Part shown: piece by piece, positions 1-9,435 of the stretch
How positions within the stretch are numbered: the first letter of the stretch is position 1
How the letters are laid out: each line of letters begins with the position of its first letter
NCBI GenBank assembly: GCA_023807065.1
Contig: JAJJLU010000574.1
Span: 1 to 30,500, forward strand
DNA length: 30,500 bases
Reading direction: 5' to 3'
Source of the DNA: Isotricha intestinalis
Lineage: Eukaryota; Ciliophora; Litostomatea; Vestibuliferida; Isotrichidae
The notes under the pieces: model-generated
What the model saw: only the letters and a program-made list of their open reading frames with translations
Databases searched by the model: none
Told to the model about the DNA's origin: nothing
Translations under genes and position numbers: made by a program

Positions 1-1
1 A

Positions 2-160
2 GAAAAAAATAAAAATAATGATAATATAGAAAATGAATTAAAAGAAAGTGAAATGTTAAGAGATTCTTTTGGAGAAAAAGTTTTAAGAGATTTAAGAAAT
101 TTAAGAGCTGAAGAAAATGAGAAACAAAGTGAAAAAAAAAAAAATAAAAAAAAAAAATAA
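2..160 (+). CDS. 3' end of an unrecognised gene (C-terminal 52 residues)
   Basis: The window opens inside a plus-strand reading frame that runs without a stop from base 2 to a TAA at 158-160. The visible tail is charged, contains LRDLRNLRAEENEKQ, and ends in a lysine-rich run (KKKNKKKK). The 5' part lies outside the window, so no function can be assigned. A basic, low-complexity C-terminus is common in this genome and could be a nuclear-localisation or nucleic-acid-binding tail, but that is only inference. The frame is followed at once by a TAA-rich AT spacer, which supports it as a true 3' end. Confidence 0.6.
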   Translation, partial: EKNKNNDNIENELKESEMLRDSFGEKVLRDLRNLRAEENEKQSEKKKNKKKK

Positions 161-339
161 ATAAAAATTATATTTTTATTTTATATAAAATTGGAAAAAA
201 TAAAGAAAATAAATTCAAATATAATTAATATTTAAAATTATTTAAATCTTAATTAACATGTAACCAAATTGAAATAATATAAACTCAAAAAAAATAATAA
301 TATAAATAAGAAAAAAAATTTGAAAAATAAAAAAATATA

Positions 340-1241
340 ATGAACTCACCTTTAATAATATCTCCAGAATTAATAAATAAACTTAAAAGTACAGAAGAAT
401 ATAAAAGAAATTCAGCAATATCAAATAGTATAAATTATTTAATAGGAAAAATAGAAGAATTAACAGAAATAAATTCTAAATTAATTAAAAAAAATGATGA
501 AATGAGTTTAAATTTAAAAAAATTAATGAAAAATTATTTCAATTTAAAACAGATAATAATTTATTAAAAGATGAAATCAAAATTATTGAAAATTAAATTA
601 AATATTACTGAAAAACTTAATAATAGTTTAGAAGAAACAATAAAAGAATTAAATTTAAAAATAGAAAATCAAGAAAAGAATTTTAATAAAAAATGTGAAA
701 ACTTTAATAATATATTAAATGAATATAAAAATATTTTTGAAGAATTAAAATCAAAAAAAGAAACTTTAGAAAATAAATTAAAACAAGCTTTTAATGATAT
801 AAATAATTGTAAAGAATTAATTCAAAATTATCAATTTGAAATAAATAAATTAAAATCAAATAAAATTGCTTTAGATATATTAAATAAAAAAAAAATCAAA
901 AGTTATGAAATATTATTAAATAAATTAAATGATAAAATACAAAAATCAAAAAGAAAAAAAAATTAAAAACAATAAATATGAAATTTAAAATTTAATAATG
1001 ATAAATTTTTAAATGAAAAAAAACAAAGAGAATATATATTAATGAATGAAAAAAATAATGAAAAAAAAAATAAAAAGAGATATATAAAAATAAATCAAAT
1101 GAAATAGAAAATTTAAAACAAATAGGAAAAGAAAAAATAAAGATATTAATGTTTTCAATAAAGCTAATATTCTATTATTTATTTCATTTTCTAGAAGAAT
1201 ATGAGAAGATGTACAACATATTTTTAAATTGTTTTTTTTAA
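340..1241 (+). pseudogene. Frame-broken coiled-coil protein gene
   Basis: Lys/Glu/Asn/Leu-rich coiled-coil coding sequence runs through this region but switches frame several times. Starting at ATG 340 the frame is open to TAA 565-567, and the same frame reopens at 571-966. Between them the better coding sense lies in another frame from about 549 to 593 (TDNNLLKDEIKIIEN). This suggests two compensating indels: a lost A in the A-run at 546-549 and an extra T near 594. Further shifts follow near 961, near 986 and near 1089, and a last open frame (ending FLEEYEKMYNIFLNCFF) stops at TAA 1239-1241. The intact 7.8-kb frame elsewhere argues against a generally poor assembly, so decay is the simplest reading. 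Local sequencing error in A-runs or frameshift recoding cannot be excluded. No known family is recognised beyond a generic coiled coil. Confidence 0.55.
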
Positions 1242-1368
1242 TTTTATTTTTTTCAAAATGAAATTTATAAATAAATTTTTTTAAAATTTAAAATTTAAAT
1301 TGAATTATGAAAATTATAAATCTAATTAAATTAATTACATTCTTAACTTGAATTATATATATTTTACA

Positions 1369-4300
1369 TTAAAATCCTATATTTACAATAATTTGTTTTA
1401 TTAAGTCTTTAGTAATTTCTTCTTTTCCATTCATATGATATAATTTCAAAATATTATGTTTTCCTCCTTTACTTATTTCAATAACCGCAACATTATTCCC
1501 TTTAGTACAATTAAATTTATTATTATTTGATTTTTCAATTCTTTTGAAATGAAATTGATTTTCTTTACATAAAATATTTAATTGTTTAACTATCAAATCA
1601 TAACTTAAAGTTGAAGTACATAAAGCGAAAGAATTATTTGCTTCAACACTTAATCCAATTAAAGGAATATCTATTTTTTGTTCTATTCTTTTATTATTAT
1701 TTGTGTTTTTTAAGTTATTATTACTTGTATTATCATTATTAGTATTATTATTATTATTATTTATGTTATTGTTATTAGTATTATTATTATTATTGATATT
1801 TTTTTCTTTCTTTTTCTCTGTGATTATTCTTTTTGAAGAATTTTTAATTTTATGAAATCCAGAATTTAATTGTTTATTATTAATTTTATAACTACAATTT
1901 TCTTTATTATTATTTCTATTATTTCTACTATTTAAATCAACATATCCTTTAGGAATATTAATAAATTTATTTTTAGAGATAGATACATCAACAGTTTTAA
2001 TAGAATTATGGAATTTTTGTTTAGAGTTTTTTTTTTCAAACAATTGATTTTTTTTATTGAAATTTTTTTTAGAAATATCAATATCAACAATTTTAGGTTG
2101 AAACAAATGAGAAAATTTAGTTCTTTTCGTAATATTAGTAGAAGAATATCTAATACTATTATTATTAGAATTAATAATATTATCATCTCTTTTTGAATTA
2201 ATTGATCTTTCAGTTTTTCTTTGACTATTATTAATAGTAGAATCTTTAGAAAAAGATTTTTTTAATATATTATTATCAGAATAAATATTTTTTAATAATA
2301 AAGGTCTTTTATTGATTTCTTTTTTATGACTATATGATAATATTTTTCCTTTTTTTTTATTTTTTCCTTCTGTTATATATTTAAAAGGAGAAATTCTTGA
2401 TTTTGAAAACTCTTTTGATTTATTATTTGAAAAAGAACTATTTTGACTTATTTTTCTTTTATATTTTAATTTATTTTCTGGTTCTAAATTTATAGTATTT
2501 GAAGGAATAAAAACTTGCTTATTTATTATATTTATATTATTAATATTGTAATTATTAATATATATATTTTTATTATTTTTATTTTTTTTTATATAATGAA
2601 AAAAATCATTTGAATTATCAAATGTTATTGAAGTATCAATAATTTCTCCTTTATTATTATTATCATTATTATTATTTAAATTATTTCCTATTTTATTTAT
2701 TTTTTCTTTTTCTTCATAACTAACACTTTTAATTCTTTTATTTTGAATTAGTGGTTTTTTTATTTTTTTATATTTTAAAGTTTTACTTAATCTTTGATTA
2801 TTATCTAAAAAACCATATTTAATGTTTATATCTTTTTCATATTGTCCATTTAATTTTATTATTTTTTCTAAATCTAAAGTTGGTAAATTTGTTTCTGAAT
2901 TTTTTTCTAATTTTAATAATGGTTTATTACTTTCTGTATGATTTATTTTTATTAATGGTGTTTGAACTCTTTTTTCTTGTTCTGAATATTTTTCTTTTTT
3001 TATTTTCTGTAATTTTTCTTTTATTTTTTTTGTTTTATGATGAGATTTTATTTTTTGAAATTTATTTATTTCTTTTTTTGAAAATTTTTCTATATTTTTG
3101 TTTTTAATGTTTTCTATTTTATTTTTTATTTTTTCTATATTTTTATTTTTTATATTTTCTATATTTTTATTTTCTTTTTCTTCATTTTCATTATTATTTG
3201 TTATATTTAATTTTTCTTTTTCAATATTACAATTACTAGTATTATATTCTTTATTATCAATTTTATTCTCACTTAAAATTTCTTCTTTGTTATTATTTTC
3301 ACTTAAAATATCATCTTTAATTTCTAAATCATTGCTTATAATTTCTTCTTTATCATTTATTTCTAAATTATTAGAACTTATATTATTAAAATTATGAGAT
3401 AAACTATTTTCACTTTTTTCAATAAAATTTTGACTTAAATTATTATGACTTAAACTATTCTCATTTATATTATGACTTAAATTATAATCACTTTTTTCAT
3501 TATTTTTATTATTTAAATGTATTTCTAGACTTTCTATGTGATTATGACTTAAATTTATTTCACTTTTTTCAATATTTTTATTAATTAAACTTATTTCACT
3601 TTTTTCATTATTATTATTACTTAAATTATCTTCTTTTTCACTTTTAATATCATTAATTGTAATTTCACTTTTATTATCTTTTTTAGATTCTTCATCATTA
3701 ATTTTATCATTAAAATCAGTTTTAATAATCTCTTTAATATTATTATCCATATTTTTTTTATTTTCCCTTTTATTCCTTTCACTAATACAATTAATATTAT
3801 TAACAATATTTCTATTAACATCATCATCATCATTAACTTTATTATTATCATTATTGGTATCATTATTTTCATTAATATTATTATTATCATTATCACTTTC
3901 AGGTTCAATAACTTTTTCATCATCATTAATAATTTTTTTTTCTAATTTCTGAAAATTTTTTTTATCAAAACTCAACATAATTTCATTTCCAAATCCATTA
4001 AAACCAAATTTTTTAATCATCAAGAAATAAGTTGTAGTAATACTATTATGTTTATTTTGACTAATCATATCAACAATTTCATCATAACTATTTTTAACAT
4101 CAAAATCATGAATAATTTTAAGAACAATATCTTTATTAATATTACTTATTTTAAGGTGGTTTCCAAAAAGTAAAAAATTTTTAAATTCTTTTTGATAGAA
4201 ATTTTTACCAAACTCTAAAAAAGGATGATTTTTAATATCAAGTACATTTAATCTTTTTTTAACATTAACACATAATATTTTTTTAATAAGATCTTTACAT

Positions 4301-5013
4301 TTGAAAGAGATTCTATCAGGGAAATTTAATTTTCCATTGATGATTTTTCTATATAATTTTTCATTATCTTTATCTTCAAAAGGTAAATAACCACAGACCA
4401 TTGCATATAAAACAATGCCACAAGACCATAAATCAGCAAATAAACCATTATATTTTTTTCCCATTATCATTTCTGGAGCTGCATAACAAGGACTTCCACA
4501 TGGAGTATTTAATAATTGATTATCATAATATTGTATTGAAAGACCAAAGTCTATTAATGATAATATTAAATTATTCTTTAATAATATATTTTCTGGTTTT
4601 ATATCTCTGTGACTTATTTTATTTTTATGAATAAATTCTATTGCTGATATTAATTGATAAAATAATATACTTGATTCTTTCTCTGATAAATATTTTTTTC
4701 TTACTATATAATCAAATAATTCCCCTCCTTTCGCATATTCCATTATTATATAATAATTTTTAGAATCTTCTATTATTTGATATATTTTTATTATGTTTGG
4801 ATGGTTTAATAATTTTATTATTTTTATTTCTCGAGATATTCTCTTTAAATCTTCTTTATCTTGAATTTTATCCTTCTCTAATATTTTTATTGATACTTTC
4901 TCTCCTGTTGGAATGTGATATCCTAATTTTACTTTCCCAAATGTTCCTTCTCCTATTGTCTTCTCTATTTGGTAATAATCTAAGGATTCTGATTTTTTCT
5001 TTTCTTTTGACAT
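1369..5013 (-). CDS. SNF1/AMPK-type Ser/Thr kinase with long Asn-rich linker and KA1-like C-terminus
   Basis: This 1,214-residue protein starts at the ATG at 5013 and ends in TAA. The N-terminal kinase domain (about 14-266) is complete: glycine loop GEGTFG (21-26), lysine K43 in VSIK, helix-C E62, SHRDIKPEN with catalytic D137, DFG (155-157), and APE (179-181). The activation loop LLNTPCGSPCYAAPE has T170 where AMPK has its LKB1-phosphorylated threonine. A UBA-like segment follows at about 280-335, marked by NKHNSITTTYFLMIKK, the N-K-H-N/TTTY pattern of SNF1 and MARK kinases. Some 750 residues of Asn/Lys/Glu/Ser-rich linker with imperfect repeats come next. The last 100 residues, with LCKENQFHFKR and a closing basic/hydrophobic helix, resemble a KA1 domain. 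Family knowledge places it in energy or polarity signalling. It could be an AMPK-alpha orthologue or one of the expanded AMPK-related kinases. It lies 56 bp downstream of the ankyrin gene on the same strand. Confidence 0.88.
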   Translation of the reverse strand: MSKEKKKSESLDYYQIEKTIGEGTFGKVKLGYHIPTGEKVSIKILEKDKIQDKEDLKRISREIKIIKLLNHPNIIKIYQIIEDSKNYYIIMEYAKGGELFDYIVRKKYLSEKESSILFYQLISAIEFIHKNKISHRDIKPENILLKNNLILSLIDFGLSIQYYDNQLLNTPCGSPCYAAPEMIMGKKYNGLFADLWSCGIVLYAMVCGYLPFEDKDNEKLYRKIINGKLNFPDRISFKCKDLIKKILCVNVKKRLNVLDIKNHPFLEFGKNFYQKEFKNFLLFGNHLKISNINKDIVLKIIHDFDVKNSYDEIVDMISQNKHNSITTTYFLMIKKFGFNGFGNEIMLSFDKKNFQKLEKKIINDDEKVIEPESDNDNNNINENNDTNNDNNKVNDDDDVNRNIVNNINCISERNKRENKKNMDNNIKEIIKTDFNDKINDEESKKDNKSEITINDIKSEKEDNLSNNNNEKSEISLINKNIEKSEINLSHNHIESLEIHLNNKNNEKSDYNLSHNINENSLSHNNLSQNFIEKSENSLSHNFNNISSNNLEINDKEEIISNDLEIKDDILSENNNKEEILSENKIDNKEYNTSNCNIEKEKLNITNNNENEEKENKNIENIKNKNIEKIKNKIENIKNKNIEKFSKKEINKFQKIKSHHKTKKIKEKLQKIKKEKYSEQEKRVQTPLIKINHTESNKPLLKLEKNSETNLPTLDLEKIIKLNGQYEKDINIKYGFLDNNQRLSKTLKYKKIKKPLIQNKRIKSVSYEEKEKINKIGNNLNNNNDNNNKGEIIDTSITFDNSNDFFHYIKKNKNNKNIYINNYNINNINIINKQVFIPSNTINLEPENKLKYKRKISQNSSFSNNKSKEFSKSRISPFKYITEGKNKKKGKILSYSHKKEINKRPLLLKNIYSDNNILKKSFSKDSTINNSQRKTERSINSKRDDNIINSNNNSIRYSSTNITKRTKFSHLFQPKIVDIDISKKNFNKKNQLFEKKNSKQKFHNSIKTVDVSISKNKFINIPKGYVDLNSRNNRNNNKENCSYKINNKQLNSGFHKIKNSSKRIITEKKKEKNINNNNNTNNNNINNNNNNTNNDNTSNNNLKNTNNNKRIEQKIDIPLIGLSVEANNSFALCTSTLSYDLIVKQLNILCKENQFHFKRIEKSNNNKFNCTKGNNVAVIEISKGGKHNILKLYHMNGKEEITKDLIKQIIVNIGF
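3085..3180 (-). repeat. Short Lys/Asn/Ile-rich tandem repeat inside the kinase linker
   Basis: The minus strand encodes several near-copies of a roughly nine-residue unit such as KNKNIEKI and KNKIENI. On the plus strand this appears as alternating ttttctatattttt and tttttattttttatt blocks. It lies in the disordered linker of the SNF1-like kinase and is probably a slippage-derived expansion with coiled-coil propensity. No separate function is implied. Confidence 0.6.
3396..3640 (-). repeat. Imperfect tandem repeat (EKSEISL/SHN units) in the kinase linker
   Basis: The linker of the SNF1-like kinase contains about seven to eight imperfect copies of a 9-16 residue unit built from EKSE, I/N-x-L, SHN and NKN blocks (for example EKSEISLINKN, EKSEINLSHNHI and EKSENSLSHNFN). 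At DNA level the plus strand shows recurrent ttcacttttttcaatattttt and ttatgacttaaatt blocks. Ser residues spaced in acidic surroundings could be phosphosites, but this is inference. Such repeats usually vary in copy number between strains. Confidence 0.7.
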
Positions 5014-5069
5014 TTTTATTTATTCTTTTTTAAAATTTAATTTTTTTTTAAAGATAATATAAAATTAAT

Positions 5070-6113
5070 TTAAAAGGAAAAAGTTTTCATACATGAAAAT
5101 CCTTCTTTTTCTTCTTTTTTACTATCTTTATTATTATCATCTTTATTATCATTTTTATTATCTTGTTCTTTATTAATATTTTTACTTTCATTTTTTTTAG
5201 CTTGTCCAAGAATATTAATTTTTTCTTCGACATTATTTTCACTTTGTGATTTATTTTTAGTAGTATCAATCTCATTATTTTCATTATTATCAAAATTTTG
5301 GAAAATTTCTTTAAATTGTCTATTCATAGAATTAGTTTTAGCTCCAAAAGTAATTAATAATTTACAAAATTCTTGATTTAACTGAACATCTTTTCCATTA
5401 TATAAATTTTCAACAGCAAAATCTAAAGGAGTATCCCCATTAGCATTAATTTTACTTAGATTAGTATATTTAAATTTAATTAAAACAATAACAAATTGTA
5501 ATTGTTTAAAAGCAATAGCATAATGTAAAGGAGTATTTTTAACAGGATCAAAGAAATTATCATTAACATCACAATCACCATATTTTAATAACATTTGTAA
5601 TATTGTAACATATTTAATTATTTGTCCTTGTTCACAATTAATAAAATCAATATCCTTTAAACTTATTATATATTCATTAATGAAATTATGATATATATTT
5701 CTATTTCTTAATTTATATCCTTTCTTTATTATATAATAATGTAAAACATCAATATTTTTATATTTGATAGTTGCTATTTTTATACATTTATGACTTGACC
5801 AGAATAAATAATCTATATCTAATGATTCTACTTCTTTAAATAATGTATCTAATTTTTTTATATCTTCTCTACCTTTTATCTCATTATTTTCTATCATATC
5901 TAATATTTTTTTATTTGTTAATATTACCATGTTAAATGATTCTATATTTCTTTCTCTTAATTTCTCCATTTGCTTCATTATATATGATATTTCTTCATTG
6001 TCTTTCTCATTGTCATTATGAAATTCTATTTTATTTGAATTCTCTGTTGATGCTTCTTCTGTTGATATTTTTTTGAAATTTCCTCCTGAAAAGTTTCCTG
6101 AGAAATTTTCCAT
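5070..6113 (-). CDS. Ankyrin-repeat protein
   Basis: The 347-residue protein starts at the ATG at 6113. The N-terminal 60 residues are Gly/Ser/Asn/Glu-rich and probably disordered. Residues about 65-160 are helical and may hold degenerate ankyrin units (for example the IDVLHYYIIKKG stretch). Two recognisable ankyrin repeats follow: NTPLHYAIAFKQLQFVIVLI (193-212) and NANGDTPLDFAVENL (223-237), ending in CKLLITFGAK. The C-terminal 75 residues are a charged Asn/Lys/Glu/Asp tail ending in GFSCMKTFSF. Ankyrin repeats mediate protein-protein binding and no enzyme domain is visible, so a scaffold role is likely but the partner is unknown. The start is 146 bp from the divergent Tul1-like gene, so the two share a short promoter region. 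The SNF1-like kinase follows 56 bp downstream on the same strand. Confidence 0.8.
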   Translation of the reverse strand: MENFSGNFSGGNFKKISTEEASTENSNKIEFHNDNEKDNEEISYIMKQMEKLRERNIESFNMVILTNKKILDMIENNEIKGREDIKKLDTLFKEVESLDIDYLFWSSHKCIKIATIKYKNIDVLHYYIIKKGYKLRNRNIYHNFINEYIISLKDIDFINCEQGQIIKYVTILQMLLKYGDCDVNDNFFDPVKNTPLHYAIAFKQLQFVIVLIKFKYTNLSKINANGDTPLDFAVENLYNGKDVQLNQEFCKLLITFGAKTNSMNRQFKEIFQNFDNNENNEIDTTKNKSQSENNVEEKINILGQAKKNESKNINKEQDNKNDNKDDNNKDSKKEEKEGFSCMKTFSF

Positions 6114-6259
6114 TTTTTTTAAAATTTATAGATATTTTTTTTTTATATTTATTTTTAAAATTTAAATTGGGTTTTTTATGGTTATTTTGTTTTTTTATTT
6201 ATAAAAAAATATAATTTTAATAAGTTATTTTAATAAAAATATATACATAAAATAAAAAA

Positions 6260-8272
6260 ATGAATCAAATAATTGAAAATAATTATTCATATTCAAAAAA
6301 AGGAATAATATTCTTTTTAGTATTTCAAATATTTTTTATTTTATTATATATCCTACATTCATATCAAAATAACCTAAAAAAAATATTAAAATATAAAGAT
6401 ATATATTTTTCATCTGAAGAAGAGAAAAATCGGAATTTAGAATTATTTAATATTCCATATACAAAAGAAGATTTTATACGAGATTATCAAAGAAAAACAA
6501 TTTTTACAAATTTAATTAAAAAATATTATGAAGGAACATGGGAAGCAATACCTTTAAATAATATAAAAAATAATAATATAAGTGAAAAGAAAAATAATGA
6601 CAAAAATAAATACAATAATAATTTTAAAGTAGGAAAATCAAATAAAGGAAAAGCAATATTAAAATTTGATAGAGCAATAGATTCAAAAGCACAAGAAGAA
6701 GCTTTAGCAATAATATTTAAATTATATGAAGATGACTATATTGATAATTGGTTTATAGGCAATAATTTTGCAAAAATAAAAAATATTTATTTTTATATTA
6801 CAAATAAAACAAAAGAAAATGATACTTTAGTTATTAGAAGTGAATATTTAAGTAATTATGAAAAAGGAAAAATTTTTACAACAAAAGAATCATCAAATAT
6901 TAATTGTAATACTGATATTAATATTAGTTTTCCAAGTCATAATATTGTATTATTTATATCTTTAAACAATGGAAGTAAATATATTTCTAATATTACTTCA
7001 ATAAATAATAAAACTTGTGAATTAGAAATTAAATCTTCTTGTGGTTTTAATTTAAAATTTACTGGGAAATTATTAGAAAATAAATATCATATAATAAAAA
7101 AGAAAATAAATTTTTATTCATTTTTATTAATTTCTGTAAATATATTAACAATGATTTCAACTACAATATTAACTCAAAATTTATCTAATAATCATAATGT
7201 TTTATCAGCTTTAAATTTATTTTCTGTATCTCAAAAATTTATTTGGCATTCTTATTGTTGTATGAGTAATATTACTTTAGCTTTTAAACATCCTTCTTTT
7301 TTTTTTAAATTTTGTATTATTAGCTTTTCTTATTTAATAAATTTTACTATTTTTGATTCTAGATTATTATTTTCTTATTGGAAAATTCAAAGATCTATTA
7401 TTAATAATAATTTATTTATGAGATTAAAATTTATGTTTTTTTTTTTTTTTTATATTTTCTTTTTTAATTCCTTTTTTTTCCTTTGTTCATTTTTTTATGA
7501 TTACTTTTATATTTCTTTAAATGTTTTTCTTTTATGGATTCCTCAAATTGTACATAATATTATTCGAAATAATAAATTTAGTTTTCCTTTATTTTATCTT
7601 ATTGGAAATACTCTTGATAGAATTATTATTCCTTTTTATTTTAGAGGATATGATGATAATTTTATTAGAGTTAAAAAAAATTTATCTTTTATTCTTATTT
7701 TATTATCTTTTATTATTTTTTGTATTTTTATATTGTATTTACAATTATTTTTAGGAAATAGATTTTTATTTCCTAAAAAATGTCAAATTGAAGAATATAA
7801 TTATTATAAAAATAAAGAAGAATTACTTTCTTATAAAAAAAATATTGGAAGTGAAGAATGTGTTATTTGTTTATTTCCTATTTTTGAACAAGAAAATAAT
7901 AATAATAATAAAATTATAAATGAAAAAACTAATGATGTTTTAAAAGGAGATGAAATTATTTCAAGTTTAAATTCAGATCAATTAAATAGAAATTTATATA
8001 TTAAAGCTAATATTGATCCAGAGTTAAATCATATTAATTTACATGTTAAAGATAATAAAATTGAAAATAACAATAATAATTGTTTGAGTTTAAAAGAAAT
8101 TTTATCTATTATTTTTTGCAAAAATTTTTTTCATTTTTATAAATTAAATGCTAATATTCATAAAAAAAAATATATGTTAACTCCATGTCATCATGTTTTT
8201 CATACTGAATGTTTAGAAATTTGGTTTAATAATAAAAAAGAATGTCCAAATTGTAGAACTCCAATGAATTAA
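6260..8272 (+). CDS. TUL1: Tul1/Dsc1-type transmembrane RING E3 ubiquitin ligase
   Basis: The 670-residue protein starts at ATG 6260. Residues about 16-34 are a signal anchor. Residues about 60-275 form a lumenal domain that opens with YYEGTWEAIPL. After residue 282 come about six to seven hydrophobic segments. Two motifs are typical of the Tul1 family as I know it: LWIPQIVHNIIRN in the membrane region, and LGNRFLFPKK (about 496-505) after the last membrane span, equivalent to the fungal GPRFFLP motif. The C-terminus is a complete RING-H2: C534-C537, C643-x-H645-H648, C651, C662-C665. The loop between the second and third ligands is unusually long (about 105 residues, Asn-rich). In fungi Tul1 ubiquitinates membrane proteins in the Golgi/endosome with the Dsc subunits; plants have FLY1/FLY2. 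A role in membrane-protein quality control is inferred. Confidence 0.82.
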   Translation: MNQIIENNYSYSKKGIIFFLVFQIFFILLYILHSYQNNLKKILKYKDIYFSSEEEKNRNLELFNIPYTKEDFIRDYQRKTIFTNLIKKYYEGTWEAIPLNNIKNNNISEKKNNDKNKYNNNFKVGKSNKGKAILKFDRAIDSKAQEEALAIIFKLYEDDYIDNWFIGNNFAKIKNIYFYITNKTKENDTLVIRSEYLSNYEKGKIFTTKESSNINCNTDINISFPSHNIVLFISLNNGSKYISNITSINNKTCELEIKSSCGFNLKFTGKLLENKYHIIKKKINFYSFLLISVNILTMISTTILTQNLSNNHNVLSALNLFSVSQKFIWHSYCCMSNITLAFKHPSFFFKFCIISFSYLINFTIFDSRLLFSYWKIQRSIINNNLFMRLKFMFFFFFYIFFFNSFFFLCSFFYDYFYISLNVFLLWIPQIVHNIIRNNKFSFPLFYLIGNTLDRIIIPFYFRGYDDNFIRVKKNLSFILILLSFIIFCIFILYLQLFLGNRFLFPKKCQIEEYNYYKNKEELLSYKKNIGSEECVICLFPIFEQENNNNNKIINEKTNDVLKGDEIISSLNSDQLNRNLYIKANIDPELNHINLHVKDNKIENNNNNCLSLKEILSIIFCKNFFHFYKLNANIHKKKYMLTPCHHVFHTECLEIWFNNKKECPNCRTPMN

Positions 8273-8437
8273 TAATTCAAAAAAAAGAAAAACGAAATAA
8301 AAAAAGAATATATTATAAATAAATAAAGTAAAAAAAATAAAATAATAATGTTAAAAAAATATTAAAATTCCAAAATATAAAAATATGAGAAAAAAAACCA
8401 TTTAATAAAAAACAAAATCCAAAAAAGAAAATAATCA

Positions 8438-9274
8438 TTAATGATTATTCCTATTATTATTATTATTATTATTATTCCCTTCAAACATATTAGGTAAAAA
8501 CTGATTATTCTGTTGACTCATCTGTTCCAAAAAAGGTTTAATCATTTGTCCCATAGGAGTACTAAGTAATTGCTCATGTTGTTTCAAAATATCATTACCT
8601 AAATGTTTCCCAGTTAAAAAATAAGCAACAGCATCAGTAAAATGATTGCAATTATTATATAATATATTATAAGTTCCCATATTATATTTCCCATCAATTT
8701 CCTTTAAATAAATTTCAAGTTCTTCTTTCTTCTTCTCAGTATATCCAAAATCAATTTCCTTAACAGGGTAACCATATGGTGTGCGTTTAGGTTTTCCAAT
8801 ACAGATCCCTCCTCCATAATAATATTCCGTATCATAGACGCACACACTAGTGTGCCATACTCCCTCGATACTCCTACCTATCAACATGGGTCCCATTGTC
8901 TTCGCCATTCCATTTGTGAGATCATATTGGAATATTGTTACTTTATATCCTTTCCTTTCAGAAAGGAGACTTCTTATTGTTGATGAGGAGATCTCAATGT
9001 TAGAGAGAGAATCAGACTCGTAGGTAAGGATCTCAGGAGATGTCTCTGTATAACCTATTATCATTAAGAAATCAAGAATTTCAGGAATTTGAAGTATTTT
9101 GGTTTTTATTATATTGTTTGTTTTCTTAAAGTTACGATATTTCGAGTCTGATGGGTTGTCAAGAATGTTTTGGAATAAACGAAGGAGAAGCTCGAATGCT
9201 GTACGGTGGTCTGTTGGGTGAGAAGTCTTTATTTCTCTTAAGGTTGCCGTTATTAGGTCTTTCATGTCTTCCAT
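8438..9274 (-). CDS. PUB domain + PPPDE (DeSI-type) deSUMOylating/deubiquitinating peptidase
   Basis: The 278-residue protein starts at the ATG at 9274. Residues about 22-100 resemble a PUB/PUG domain: a run RLFQNILDNPSDSKYRNFK, then ILQIPEILDFLMIIGY. Such domains bind the C-terminal tail of Cdc48/p97. Residues about 110-225 are a PPPDE peptidase fold, beginning VTIFQYDLTNG. The catalytic pair is visible as H141 (GVWHTSVCVY) and C209 (YNNCNHFTD), with the family GGGI and YNILYNNCNHF signatures. The last 50 residues are Gln/Asn-rich, ending in an Asn run. Family members (DESI1/DESI2) remove SUMO or ubiquitin from substrates; the PUB part suggests recruitment to Cdc48. GC content in 8750-9260 is clearly above its neighbours, probably because the protein is conserved. 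It lies convergent to the Tul1-like gene, and its start is 161 bp from the divergent kinase gene. Confidence 0.88.
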   Translation of the reverse strand: MEDMKDLITATLREIKTSHPTDHRTAFELLLRLFQNILDNPSDSKYRNFKKTNNIIKTKILQIPEILDFLMIIGYTETSPEILTYESDSLSNIEISSSTIRSLLSERKGYKVTIFQYDLTNGMAKTMGPMLIGRSIEGVWHTSVCVYDTEYYYGGGICIGKPKRTPYGYPVKEIDFGYTEKKKEELEIYLKEIDGKYNMGTYNILYNNCNHFTDAVAYFLTGKHLGNDILKQHEQLLSTPMGQMIKPFLEQMSQQNNQFLPNMFEGNNNNNNNNRNNH

Positions 9275-9435
9275 TTTTTTTATTTTTTTTTTTAATGATT
9301 TTTTTTGGAGGGTGCATTAAATTTGGAATTTTTAATAAGGAATTTAATTTATTTTATATGTGTTTTTTATCGACAGTTATAAATATGATATAAAAGTTTA
9401 AAAATTTAATAAATTAAAATAAATAATAATAAAAA

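Noticed and set aside
1932..2186. Minus-strand frame of 84 codons, and similar Leu/Ile/Phe-rich frames on either strand within the kinase gene
   Set aside because: These are shadow frames of the Asn/Lys-rich kinase coding sequence; their composition is what AT-rich codons give in other frames, and they carry no domain.
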